A stretch of DNA of 16,845 bases from JAYVJM01 sp043769275 (GTDB lineage: Bacteria > Pseudomonadota > Gammaproteobacteria > Pseudomonadales > UBA7239). Each line of letters opens with the position of its first letter. Position 1 is the stretch's first letter. The notes beneath the pieces are model-generated. The model was not told the origin of the DNA and ran no database searches. It was given only the letters and a program-made list of their open reading frames with translations. Position numbers and translations under genes: made by a program. Where the stretch lies: NCBI GenBank assembly GCA_043769275.1, contig JAYVJM010000013.1, positions 1 through 16,845 of the forward strand, in the 5' to 3' direction. Shown one piece after another: positions 6,522 to 13,859 of the stretch.

Positions 6522-7490
6522 TCAATACACGTAAACCACTGCCACCAGAAACAGCCACACCACATCCACAAAGTGCCAATACCAAGATGCCGCTTCAAAA
6601 CCAAAATGGTCGTCCTTATTGAAGTGGCCTTTAAGCGCACGCAAGAACATCACCAACAAAATAAATGCGCCCAAACAAACATGGAAACCGTGAAAACCCG
6701 TCAACATAAAAAACGTAGTACCGTAAATACCGCTTTTCAATGTCAAGCCCATTTCGGTATAGGCTTCGTGATATTCCAAAGCCTGCAAAGCAACAAAACT
6801 AAAACCAAGTATTAGCGTTACGCCTAACAACGCAATAAATTTATTGCGATTACCGGCCTTCAATGCATGGTGAGCAATTTCACAGGTAACACTGGACGTG
6901 ACTAAAAAAATGGTATTCCAAAGCGGCAGCCAGTGCCCCTCAAATGCCTTAGAAAAACCAGGCCAGCCCAAATCTTTTTCAGCGCCATCAAACACACCAT
7001 TATTGGCAATCAACTGATTAGCGATGCCCACCGCTTGCTGCGGCGTTTCCAACATCGGCCACTGAAAATTAAAGCCCTGCCACAACAAGGTATTGGTGAA
7101 ATGACCCACCCCTTCACCACTCAACCACGGACCGACCAGTGTGCGCACGTAGAAAAACCCGCCAAAAAAAGTAAAGAAAAACATCACTTCTGAAAAAATA
7201 AACCACTGCATACCCATACGGTAAGAACGTTTTAATTGATCGTTATTTAAACCCTTCAAGTTTTCGCGAATAGTTGCACCAAACCACTGGAGCAGCACAA
7301 CAGACAACACCAGAAAACCGCCAATTAAAATGGCTGGGCTACTTGGACGGTGCGCGTGTAAATTGTTCAGCCACGTCGCCACGCCTACCAACATGACAGC
7401 CACCGCCATCGCCGTGAACAGCGGGTATTTGCTTTGGTCTGGCACGTAATAGATAGATTTATCGGGTGAATGCCCGTGTTCGCTTGCCAT
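6522..7490 (-). CDS. ctaE: Cytochrome c oxidase subunit III
   Basis: Subunit III is a core membrane subunit that stabilises the oxidase and helps proton uptake. The 322-residue protein has the expected seven-helix pattern: an N-terminal helix (about 23-42), GMQWFIFSEVMFFFTFFGGF with the conserved Glu in the third helix, HGFHVCLGAF, and a final YWHFVDVVWLFL helix. A polar insert of about 60 residues between helices 3 and 4 (GEGVGHFTN to AFEGHWLPLWN) is typical of the gammaproteobacterial form and explains a length above the usual 260-300. GGAGAAG before ATG 7490 fixes the start. The gene follows ctaG by 17 bases, and the operon terminator follows about 50 bases after its stop. Confidence 0.95.
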   Translation of the reverse strand: MASEHGHSPDKSIYYVPDQSKYPLFTAMAVAVMLVGVATWLNNLHAHRPSSPAILIGGFLVLSVVLLQWFGATIRENLKGLNNDQLKRSYRMGMQWFIFSEVMFFFTFFGGFFYVRTLVGPWLSGEGVGHFTNTLLWQGFNFQWPMLETPQQAVGIANQLIANNGVFDGAEKDLGWPGFSKAFEGHWLPLWNTIFLVTSSVTCEIAHHALKAGNRNKFIALLGVTLILGFSFVALQALEYHEAYTEMGLTLKSGIYGTTFFMLTGFHGFHVCLGAFILLVMFLRALKGHFNKDDHFGFEAASWYWHFVDVVWLFLVAVVYVY

Positions 7491-7507
7491 GCTGCTTCTC
7501 CGCTGTT

Positions 7508-8098
7508 TTAACTGTTATTCGGTACCGTTTTTTCATCGGGTGCTGGCGTAGCCCCCTCATTTGTCATGTTTGTCACATCGTACAAAGTGTAAGACAAGGT
7601 AATCGTGTGAATATCCGCAGGCAATGCCTGATCGATAATAAACACCAGCGGCATATTGACCGCTTGCCCTGCTTCCAGTATCTGTTGGTTAAAACAGAAA
7701 CATTCCGTTTTATGGAAAAACTCGGTTGCCCGCGCCGGCACAACACTAGGTACTGCTTGCCCTGTAATTTTCAAACCACTCGGATTACGCGCGAAAAACG
7801 TCGTTTTCGTCGGCTCACCCGGGTGTACTTCTACCTGCACCGTATTGGGGTGGAAATCCCACACCATGCCCGCGCTATTTGTCGCCACAAACTGCACTTT
7901 TACCGTGCGCGATGTATCTACCTTCACCTGCTCTGCTTGATACGCCACGTTACTGGTGCGCGTGTTGATTCCTAACACTTTGCAAAGCGTGTAATACAAC
8001 GGCGGCATCGCCCACAGCGCAGCAGCAAACATCACCACCACCAGAACAATTAACTTTAGAACGATTCGAGAATCGCCTTCTTTATCCACATTCGCCAA
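7508..8098 (-). CDS. ctaG: Cox11/CtaG copper chaperone for the CuB site
   Basis: Cox11 is a single-span membrane protein whose periplasmic domain delivers copper to the CuB site of subunit I. This 196-residue protein has one membrane segment (about 12-34), a conserved Cys just after it (C39), and the copper motif TECFCFNQQ with C133 and C135. The end of the domain (LSYTLYDVTN) also fits. The apparent start is TTG at 8098, giving MANVDKEG; ACGAGGTAG lies about 11 bases upstream. A GTG at 8089 is possible but further from that site. The gene starts 17 bases after the DUF4236 gene stop, so it is probably co-transcribed and perhaps weakly translated. Confidence 0.93.
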   Translation of the reverse strand: MANVDKEGDSRIVLKLIVLVVVMFAAALWAMPPLYYTLCKVLGINTRTSNVAYQAEQVKVDTSRTVKVQFVATNSAGMVWDFHPNTVQVEVHPGEPTKTTFFARNPSGLKITGQAVPSVVPARATEFFHKTECFCFNQQILEAGQAVNMPLVFIIDQALPADIHTITLSYTLYDVTNMTNEGATPAPDEKTVPNNS

Positions 8099-8115
8099 AA
8101 CGTCGGCTACCTCGT

Positions 8116-8415
8116 CTACGAATAAAACTTATAAAAAGCCCAGACGGCACAAACAATTAACAGCAAAGCCCAAAAAACATAAGCCTTTGAGCCTTTCTTA
8201 GAACCCACAAAATCGCCGTTGCGAATGGAGGCTGCGGAAATACTCTCAGAGTACGACATTCCCGTACCCGGAACACCGACAGTCGCTCTCGCCCCTTTCG
8301 CACTTAAATTAACCGAAGCGCCTTTAGCCCCCAACGAAAGGCTCGCACCCTTTTTGCTGAAATTGATTTTCAGTCCAGGGAACAACTTTATGCTTTTACG
8401 AAATCTGAAAGCCAT
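8116..8415 (-). CDS. DUF4236 domain protein within the oxidase operon
   Basis: This 99-residue protein starts MAFRFRKSIKLFPGLKINFSKKG and repeats short Gly/Ser/Ala strands (ASLSLGAKGASVNLSAKGA, GVPGTGMSY), the pattern of the DUF4236 domain, which usually stands near an N-terminus in bacterial proteins of unknown function. A single C-terminal membrane segment (about 79-95) follows, so it is probably tail-anchored. The start is well supported by GGAGGAAGCT before ATG 8415. The gene sits between ctaD and ctaG, 137 bases after ctaD, a gap that holds a REP-like hairpin. I do not know it as a member of this operon elsewhere, so it may be an insertion. No function is claimed. Confidence 0.75.
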   Translation of the reverse strand: MAFRFRKSIKLFPGLKINFSKKGASLSLGAKGASVNLSAKGARATVGVPGTGMSYSESISAASIRNGDFVGSKKGSKAYVFWALLLIVCAVWAFYKFYS

Positions 8416-8462
8416 AGCTTCCTCCGATTAAGACTTTTTAGCCCATCATTAACTCACGCCCC

Positions 8463-8517
8463 CCGTTCGTGGTGAGCTTGTCGAACCATGAACAGTCCAC
8501 CCAACAAGCTCAGGGCA
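8463..8517. repeat. REP-like dispersed repeat hairpin between ctaD and the DUF4236 gene
   Basis: GTTCGTGGT (8465-8473) pairs with ACCATGAAC (8485-8493) over nine bases with one G-T pair, around the loop GAGCTTGTCGA. A half-match to the same core in opposite sense, CAACAAGCTCAGGGC, follows at about 8502-8516. The core GAGCTTGTCGAA, facing CAAGCTCA, is characteristic of short palindromic repeats scattered in many proteobacterial genomes. Inside an operon such a hairpin may stabilise or attenuate the message; that is inference. Confidence 0.65.
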
Positions 8518-8552
8518 CATGGGAAGTTATTGTTGACACCACAAAAAACCAC

Positions 8553-10151
8553 TCAGCTTTTCTGCGCATCCCAGTCATGAATGCCAGGCAAATTTTCAGT
8601 ATGAATCTCTGGCGGCCTTACAAAAGTGTGATATGGCGCAGGGCTTGGCACCGTCCACTCCAGTCCCACCGCACCATCCCATGTTTTGGCTGCTGTGCAC
8701 GGCTTGCCGGCAACGATGGTACGAATCACGTTAAACAAAAACAAAATTTGCGCGGCTCCATAAATAAAGGCACCGATGGATGACACCATATTCCAGTCGG
8801 CAAAGATCAGGTTGTAATCCGGCACACGACGCGGCATTCCAGCCAAGCCCACAAAATGTTGCGGGAAGAAAGTGAGATTAAAACCGATAAACGCAATCCA
8901 AAAATGCACTTTTGCCATCGTCTCGTCGTACATTTTTCCGCACCATTTTGGCAGCCAGTAATACACCGCTGCTGTCATGGAAAACACCGCACCCGCCACC
9001 ATCACGTAATGAAAATGCGCCACCACGAAGTAGCTGTCTTGATACTGAAAATCCACCGGCGCGAGCGAGAGCATCAAACCAGAAAAACCGCCGGTCGTGA
9101 ACAAAATAATAAACGCGATGGAAAACAGCATCGGCGCTTCAAAACTGATTGAGCCTTGAAACATTGTCGCCACCCAGTTAAACACTTTCACGCCCGTTGG
9201 CACGGCAATTAGCATGGTGGCGATCATATAAAACATTTCGCCGGCAATGGGCATACCCACGGTATACATGTGGTGACCCCACACGATAAACGATAAAAAC
9301 GCGATGGAAGCCGTGGCGTAAACCATCGAGCTATAACCGAACAGCGGCTTACGGGCAAAGGTAGGGATAATTTGCGAAATCACACCAAACGCTGGCAGGA
9401 TAATGATGTAAACCTCTGGGTGACCAAAAAACCAGAAAACGTGCTGAAACAGAACTGGATCGCCACCGCCTGCGGCACTGAAAAACGATGTGCCGAAATG
9501 GATATCCATCAACATCATGGTCACCGCCCCCGCAAGTACCGGCATGACGCACACCAACAGAAACGCGGTGATTAACCACGTCCACACAAACAGCGGCATT
9601 TTCATCATTGTCATGCCAGGTGCGCGCATGTTCAGCACGGTGGCAATGATGTTAATGGAACCCATAATCGAGGATGCGCCCGCTACGTGTATAGCAAAAA
9701 TAAAGAAAGTAACCGACGGCGGCGCGTAGGTGGTGGAAAGCGGCGCGTAAAACGTCCAGCCAAAATTCGGTGCGCCACCATCCATAAACAAAGTGGATGC
9801 CAAAATGAGGAAAGCGAAAGGCAAAAGCCAGAATGACAGATTATTCATACGCGGCAAGGCCATATCTGGCGCGCCGATCATGAGAGGGATCATCCAGTTC
9901 GCCAAACCAACAAACGAGGGCATGATGGCACCGAAGACCATTACCAAGCCGTGCATAGTCGTCATTTGGTTGAAAAACTCAGGCTCCATCAACTGCAAGC
10001 CAGGCTTGAACAGCTCCGCGCGAATGAGCATGGCAAATGCGCCGCCGAGGATAAACATGATAAAACTGAACCACAGATACAAGGTACCTATGTCTTTATG
10101 ATTGGTGGAAAACAGCCACCGACTCAAACCTTTTGCTGGACCGTGTGCCAT
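8553..10151 (-). CDS. ctaD: Cytochrome c oxidase subunit I (aa3 type)
   Basis: This is the catalytic subunit, carrying heme a and the heme a3-CuB centre where oxygen is reduced and protons are pumped. All key residues are visible in 532 residues: low-spin heme ligands H67 (TTMHG) and H381, heme a3 ligand H379 (HFHYV), CuB ligands H244, H293 and H294 (GHPEVY, WGHH), and Tyr248 for the His-Tyr cross-link. E246 marks an A1-type D channel, with D96 and N103 at its entry region, and K322 (PTGVK) marks the K channel. GAGGAAAC before ATG 10151 fixes the start. It lies 11 bases after ctaC. Confidence 0.97.
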   Translation of the reverse strand: MAHGPAKGLSRWLFSTNHKDIGTLYLWFSFIMFILGGAFAMLIRAELFKPGLQLMEPEFFNQMTTMHGLVMVFGAIMPSFVGLANWMIPLMIGAPDMALPRMNNLSFWLLPFAFLILASTLFMDGGAPNFGWTFYAPLSTTYAPPSVTFFIFAIHVAGASSIMGSINIIATVLNMRAPGMTMMKMPLFVWTWLITAFLLVCVMPVLAGAVTMMLMDIHFGTSFFSAAGGGDPVLFQHVFWFFGHPEVYIIILPAFGVISQIIPTFARKPLFGYSSMVYATASIAFLSFIVWGHHMYTVGMPIAGEMFYMIATMLIAVPTGVKVFNWVATMFQGSISFEAPMLFSIAFIILFTTGGFSGLMLSLAPVDFQYQDSYFVVAHFHYVMVAGAVFSMTAAVYYWLPKWCGKMYDETMAKVHFWIAFIGFNLTFFPQHFVGLAGMPRRVPDYNLIFADWNMVSSIGAFIYGAAQILFLFNVIRTIVAGKPCTAAKTWDGAVGLEWTVPSPAPYHTFVRPPEIHTENLPGIHDWDAQKS

Positions 10152-10162
10152 TTATTGTTTCC

Positions 10163-11299
10163 TCACTTCTTGCTTTTAAATTTGTATACGTCAACAGCTT
10201 GCAAGCTGTCGCCCATATTGTTGCCAAAGGCATTGCGCTCATAAGTGACAACAGCGGCGGTATCCAGATCATTCAGCACCCCCCCGAAAGCCTGCATCGC
10301 CGTACCGGGCAAACCGTTAACCACACGCGCCAAATGTTCCTCTATCGCACCCGTGGCGATTTTGCTGCCCGCAATGGCTTTGCCTACGCCGCCCTCACCT
10401 TTGGCACCGTGACAGGCCACGCAGGAAGTAGCGTATATTTTTTCGCCGCGTGCGATCAGCTCTTCCGTTGTGAAATGCTGCGCCATCAATTCTTTGAGTT
10501 TTTTGGCTGTTTCTTTTTTACCTGCAATCCATTTGTCGTAATCGACTTTTTCATCCACCACGACCACAATTGGCATGAAGCCGTGATCTTTACCGCACAG
10601 TTCAGCACACTGGCCGCGATAGATGCCTGTTTTTTCGGCCTTAGTCCATGCTTCATTCATAATGCCGGGAATCGCATCGCGCTTGACAGATAATTCAGGC
10701 ACCCACCAAGAGTGGATAACATCAAAGCCTGTTACGAGAAATCGCACTTTAGTATTGACTGGGATGTGAATCGGCTCATCAACCTCCAAGAGATAAAACT
10801 CGCCTTTGGGAGCTTTGCCATGAATTTCATCTTTTGATGTAGCAAGATTGGCGAAAAAACTCACCCCATCCTGCCCTAAATAATCGTACTTCCACTTCCA
10901 CTGATAGCCGGTTATTACGATATCAATGGCAGGCTCTTTAGAGTCGTATACCTTAAGCAGTGCTTTCACGGCAGGAAAAGCCATCACAGCGAGAATTACA
11001 AAAGGGATTAATGTCCACGCTATTTCCACGCCCAAATGCTCGTGCCAATGCTGTGCTTGATGGCCTTGCGATTTTCGATGCGCAATCAGCGAATAAAACA
11101 TCACCAAAAAAACAGCTACGCCAATAACAATAGAAATCCACAACCCCAACATGTGCAGGTCATACACATCATGACCTAACGCAGTGGCTCCTGGTGACAG
11201 GTTGATCCTGCTACGATCAGCCAAATCAGCCCAAGCACCAGTAGGAGCCAATAGCATTGGACTCAGCAGCGACAGCAGCTTTTTTACTTTGGAATGCAT
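10163..11299 (-). CDS. ctaC: Cytochrome c oxidase subunit II with fused cytochrome c domain
   Basis: Subunit II takes electrons from cytochrome c and passes them through CuA to subunit I. From ATG 11299 (GGAG eight bases upstream) the protein has 378 residues: a signal peptide ending near AWA-D (about 24), two membrane helices (about 50-72 and 92-117), an aromatic patch YQWKWKY (132-138), and a cupredoxin domain with the CuA ligands H196, C231, E233, C235, H239 and M242. A C-terminal class I cytochrome c domain follows, with C293-VA-C296-H297 and a likely axial M335 (PGTAMQAFGG). This makes it a caa3-like subunit. The frame extends to 11398, but the extra residues precede the signal peptide and are unlikely to be translated. 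Confidence 0.96.
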   Translation of the reverse strand: MHSKVKKLLSLLSPMLLAPTGAWADLADRSRINLSPGATALGHDVYDLHMLGLWISIVIGVAVFLVMFYSLIAHRKSQGHQAQHWHEHLGVEIAWTLIPFVILAVMAFPAVKALLKVYDSKEPAIDIVITGYQWKWKYDYLGQDGVSFFANLATSKDEIHGKAPKGEFYLLEVDEPIHIPVNTKVRFLVTGFDVIHSWWVPELSVKRDAIPGIMNEAWTKAEKTGIYRGQCAELCGKDHGFMPIVVVVDEKVDYDKWIAGKKETAKKLKELMAQHFTTEELIARGEKIYATSCVACHGAKGEGGVGKAIAGSKIATGAIEEHLARVVNGLPGTAMQAFGGVLNDLDTAAVVTYERNAFGNNMGDSLQAVDVYKFKSKK

Positions 11300-11487
11300 G
11301 CATTCATCTCCGTGTTTATTAAAATTTGCCATCGTAAATAAAGTCGTAGGAGCGCCGTGACGCACAGGTTCTGACAATAAAAATAAAAAACCTGCCAACG
11401 AATTGAAATGTTATTAAAAAACTCTTATTGATCTTAACGAAACCTGCCGCAACCAAAGAACATCAAAAAAAACAAGAGATTCAGGGT

Positions 11488-11502
11488 GCGACAAAACGTC
11501 GC
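11488..11502. promoter_or_regulatory. Palindrome at the ctaC transcription start (possible operator)
   Basis: GCGAC and GTCGC form a perfect 5-bp inverted repeat around AAAAC, next to the -10 box of the minus-strand promoter and covering the expected start point near 11497. A regulator bound here would block transcription; equally the RNA could form a small 5' hairpin. No known operator is matched. Confidence 0.4.
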
Positions 11503-11503
11503 G

Positions 11504-11532
11504 ATTATAGTCAGCACACCTAACACGGTAAA
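11504..11532 (-). promoter_or_regulatory. Promoter of the ctaC-ctaD-ctaG-ctaE operon
   Basis: On the minus strand TTTACC (11532-11527, 4/6 match) precedes a perfect TATAAT (11509-11504) by 17 bases. It is the only strong sigma70-like site in the gap and gives a leader of about 200 bases before the ctaC start. Confidence 0.7.
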
Positions 11533-11693
11533 CAAGAAAACATGAAACAAAGAGTTTTTATCGTCCACATATAAAACAAGCAACTCCGATACACTGGTCT
11601 CCAACAAAAAAATGTCACGGTATTCGGTAAAGCCAGACCCAAAACATAGGTGCATCGCCGCTGTACTGCACCGCGAACGAATAGGAACTCAAT

Positions 11694-12152
11694 ATGCGCA
11701 CATTGCTTTTCATTTTTGCTGCCTTCTTACTCAGCTCCTGCGACAACGAAGCGGCGCAGGCTTCGCTGGAGTTAGACGACGGCAACGTGCTTAAAGCGCA
11801 AAGCTGGCAAGGCAAATGGGTTTATATCAACTATTGGGCGCAATGGTGCAAACCCTGCGCCGAAGAAATTCCCGAACTTAACGCCTTTGCGCAAGCCAAT
11901 AATGATGTGCTGCTACTGGGTGTTAATTTTGACAAGGTCAATAGTGCAACACTGTTAAAACAGATCAGCGCCATGCGCATCGAATTTCCCGTGGTGACCA
12001 ATGACATCCAGCAAGCATTTAAACACCCTATGCCACAAGGGCTGCCAACAACGATAGTTATTAACCCTGAAGGGAAAATCGTGCACACACTCTCCGGCCC
12101 TCAAACGGCAGCAAGCCTAACAAACGCTAAAAGCAGCCCATTACATCAATAA
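11694..12152 (+). CDS. TlpA/ResA-like thioredoxin-fold lipoprotein
   Basis: This 152-residue protein starts with a lipoprotein signal: a short hydrophobic stretch and lipobox LLSSC, with lipidated C16. Asp17 at +2 is the classic signal for retention in the inner membrane. The thioredoxin-like domain has the active site W51-C52-K-P-C55 followed by AEEIP, and the cis-proline at GLPTT (P118). TlpA-type proteins reduce disulfides in the periplasm, often in cytochrome c or CuA maturation. That would suit the neighbouring oxidase operon, but the substrate is not visible. AGGAA (about 11682-11686) precedes ATG 11694. The C-terminus is short (NAKSSPLHQ), which gives a fairly minimal domain. Confidence 0.87.
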   Translation: MRTLLFIFAAFLLSSCDNEAAQASLELDDGNVLKAQSWQGKWVYINYWAQWCKPCAEEIPELNAFAQANNDVLLLGVNFDKVNSATLLKQISAMRIEFPVVTNDIQQAFKHPMPQGLPTTIVINPEGKIVHTLSGPQTAASLTNAKSSPLHQ

Positions 12153-12239
12153 ACCGACTTTTCGTGTGGGTGTAATTTTCTTACGCGAGGGTTAGAATGT
12201 CGCCTCTTTATTTAGCCAACACAGAGCCGAGGTAACGTT

Positions 12240-12566
12240 GTGGACATCATGGACACCATCAAAGAACAACTGGCCAACAACGCCGTTATTCTTTACATGA
12301 AAGGCAGCCCCAATGCGCCTCAATGTGGTTTTTCTTCGCAAACCGTGCAGGCACTGATGGCCTGCGGTGAGCGCTTTGCATTTGTGGATATCTTAAGCAA
12401 CCCAGACATTCGGGCTAACCTGCCACGTTATGGCAATTGGCCGACTTTCCCACAGCTATGGATCAAAGGCGAGCTGATTGGCGGCTGCGACATTGTGTGT
12501 GAAATGCACGCCAAGGGCGAATTGGCACCACTGGTTCGCGCAGCCGCAGAAAACCAGACCGTATAA
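12240..12566 (+). CDS. grxD: Monothiol CGFS glutaredoxin (Grx4/GrxD)
   Basis: CGFS glutaredoxins bind a [2Fe-2S] cluster with glutathione as homodimers or with BolA, and traffic iron-sulfur clusters; they are poor reductases. The 108-residue protein has the active site C29-G-F-S in SPNAPQCGFSS, Lys21, WPTFPQ (67-72) and GGCD (81-84) for glutathione binding, all as in E. coli GrxD (115 residues). The start is GTG 12240: GAGG lies upstream at 12229-12232, and MDIMDTIKEQL aligns with the N-terminus of Pseudomonas GrxD (MDIIETIKEQ). An internal ATG at 12249 would cut this helix. The peroxiredoxin gene follows 47 bases downstream. Confidence 0.95.
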   Translation: MDIMDTIKEQLANNAVILYMKGSPNAPQCGFSSQTVQALMACGERFAFVDILSNPDIRANLPRYGNWPTFPQLWIKGELIGGCDIVCEMHAKGELAPLVRAAAENQTV

Positions 12567-12613
12567 CTTTTAACTTGCTGTTCAACCCACTGCTTTAACA
12601 GAGGAAAATCATC

Positions 12614-13216
12614 ATGGGCGTACTTGTAGGAAAACCAGCTCCCGACTTTAAATGTAGTGCCGTACTTGGCAATGGTGACATTGTCGACAACTTCCATCTT
12701 GCTTCCGCCATCAAAGGCAAATATGGATTGATTTTTTTCTATCCTCTGGATTTCACCTTTGTATGTCCATCAGAGTTGATTGCACTCGACCATCGTTTTG
12801 ATGAATTCAAGGCACGAAATGTGGAAGTCATCAGTGTGTCTATCGACTCTCACTTTACGCACAACGCTTGGCGCAATACGGCGATCAACGATGGCGGCAT
12901 CGGCAAAGTTCGCTACACGATGGCTGCTGACCTAACGCAACAAATAGCCAAAGACTACGACGTGCAAACATCCGGCGGCGTAGCATTTCGCGGCGCGTTT
13001 CTCATTGATAAAAAAGGTGTTGTGCGCAGTCAAATCATCAACGACTTGCCGCTGGGTCGCAATATGGATGAGTTGTTGCGCCTTGTAGATGCGTTGCAAT
13101 TCCATGAAGAACACGGTGAAGTATGTCCAGCAGGCTGGAATAAAGGCGATGCCGGCATGAAAGCAAGCACATCTGGCGTAGCTGACTATTTGGCAAAAAA
13201 CGCCAAAAAACTGTAG
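12614..13216 (+). CDS. Typical 2-Cys peroxiredoxin (AhpC/Prx1 clade)
   Basis: Peroxiredoxins reduce hydrogen peroxide, organic hydroperoxides and peroxynitrite with a cysteine that is recycled through a disulfide. This 200-residue protein has the signature P44-x3-T48-x2-C51 (PLDFTFVCPSE) with peroxidatic C51, and the resolving C171 in GEVCPAGW, so it is a two-cysteine homodimeric type. The positively charged R126 (FRGAFLID) is also in place. The C-terminus lacks the YF motif tied to overoxidation sensitivity in eukaryotes. GAGGAAAA before ATG 12614 fixes the start. It lies 47 bases after grxD and is followed by a strong terminator. No ahpF is adjacent, so its reductant is unknown. Confidence 0.93.
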   Translation: MGVLVGKPAPDFKCSAVLGNGDIVDNFHLASAIKGKYGLIFFYPLDFTFVCPSELIALDHRFDEFKARNVEVISVSIDSHFTHNAWRNTAINDGGIGKVRYTMAADLTQQIAKDYDVQTSGGVAFRGAFLIDKKGVVRSQIINDLPLGRNMDELLRLVDALQFHEEHGEVCPAGWNKGDAGMKASTSGVADYLAKNAKKL

Positions 13217-13235
13217 TTTTCTGCGTTTATAGCCC

Positions 13236-13268
13236 GCACAAAAAGCCCGCATTGCGGGCTTTTTGTGC
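13236..13268. terminator. Strong bidirectional terminator between the peroxiredoxin and carbamoyltransferase operons
   Basis: A 33-base near-perfect inverted repeat (13236-13251 with 13253-13268) has a GC core AGCCCGC/GCGGGCT flanked by A-run and T-run arms. Both strands therefore give a stem followed by TTTTTGTGC, ending the convergent messages from each side. Confidence 0.9.
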
Positions 13269-13284
13269 TACTTATTGGCCAATT

Positions 13285-13437
13285 TTAAAACAGCGTGTAC
13301 AAAAACGGCGCAATAGCTGAACCTGGCGCAAACACAATTAAAGCACCCAGCAATACCAGCATCACAAAAATTGGAGCCAGCCAGAATTTTTTGCGCTTTG
13401 CCATAAATCCAGAAAAATCTTTGAGTAGTTCAAACAT
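13285..13437 (-). CDS. DUF5989/SxtK-like 50-residue membrane protein
   Basis: This small gene encodes 50 residues beginning MFELLKDFSGFMAKRKKFWL, followed by one membrane helix (about 20-37, APIFVMLVLLGALIVF) and the ending GSAIAPFLYTLF. I recognise it as the DUF5989 family, short single-span proteins found next to carbamoyltransferase and SxtJ genes; sxtK of the saxitoxin cluster is the best-known comparable gene. The ATG shares one base with the stop of the gene before it (TGATG), so it depends on that gene for translation, which argues strongly that it is real. Its role is unknown. A basic amphipathic N-terminus and a membrane helix suggest a partner subunit rather than an enzyme. Confidence 0.88.
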   Translation of the reverse strand: MFELLKDFSGFMAKRKKFWLAPIFVMLVLLGALIVFAPGSAIAPFLYTLF

Positions 13438-13859
13438 CAGTAAGGCTGCTCCATATGGTCTTTATCTTGTGGTACGCGACGGTTACGGTAACTATAAAGA
13501 CTGGCATCAAAACGGCGACGCATTGCGTCATGACCACACAACCTTAAAACAAGGCCGATGGGGAAAAACAATAAAAAAAACACAACAAATAGAATGATGC
13601 GGGTGTTCACCCAGCCCAAAGCTTCAGCAAACTTCATCCATGGCTTATAAATATAAATAAGACTTTTCGGATGCACTGAACCCCAAGCCCCTAGTGCGCC
13701 CAGCACCGCCCAAGGCCACCAATGAAACATATACTCCCCATGACGCAACATTTTAAATAGCGGAAAAACAACGCCAAAAATACCGGCAAACATAGCCCCT
13801 GTTACTAAGCCAAACTTCCGCATTTCCTCTGCACTTACTTGCTTCGATTGTTTTGTCAT
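13437..13859 (-). CDS. SxtJ family membrane protein
   Basis: The 140-residue protein has the pattern of the SxtJ family: a polar N-terminus with EEMRKFGLVTGAMFAGIFG, two hydrophobic segments in the first half (about 15-36 and 47-60), a conserved loop with YKPWMKFAEALGWVNTRI, and another long hydrophobic stretch (about 86-107). It ends in a basic cytoplasmic-looking tail. SxtJ is named from the saxitoxin cluster, where it has no proven function. Homologues are known beside carbamoyltransferases in many bacteria that make no toxin. Both ends overlap neighbours by one base (TGATG), so the three genes form one translationally coupled unit. Confidence 0.87.
   Translation of the reverse strand: MTKQSKQVSAEEMRKFGLVTGAMFAGIFGVVFPLFKMLRHGEYMFHWWPWAVLGALGAWGSVHPKSLIYIYKPWMKFAEALGWVNTRIILFVVFFLLFFPIGLVLRLCGHDAMRRRFDASLYSYRNRRVPQDKDHMEQPY

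Larger units (their letters stand above)
11300..11693. other. Divergent intergenic region between ctaC and the TlpA-like gene
   Basis: This 394-base A/T-rich gap holds the ctaC promoter (11504-11532) and a minus-strand leader of about 200 bases. Within the leader the 9-mer AAACCTGCC occurs twice (11388-11396 and 11440-11448), and CAGGTT (11365-11370) faces AACCTG (11389-11394). On the plus strand TATAAA (11570-11575) could be a -10 for the TlpA-like gene but lacks a clear -35. A 73-codon minus frame here has no support. Confidence 0.6.

Noticed and set aside
7466..7975. 169-codon plus-strand frame opposite ctaG
   Set aside because: It is antisense to Cox11 and rich in Arg, His and Cys, as expected from a shadow frame.
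8469..8783. Frame beginning VSLSNHEQ
   Set aside because: This is the usual spurious translation of the dispersed palindromic repeat, running on into antisense ctaD.
10133..10693. 186-codon plus-strand frame opposite ctaC
   Set aside because: It is antisense to a gene with full CuA and heme c motifs and shows no domain of its own.
11434..11655. 73-codon hydrophobic minus-strand frame upstream of ctaC
   Set aside because: It overlaps the clear ctaC promoter, and its hydrophobicity comes from A/T-rich DNA.
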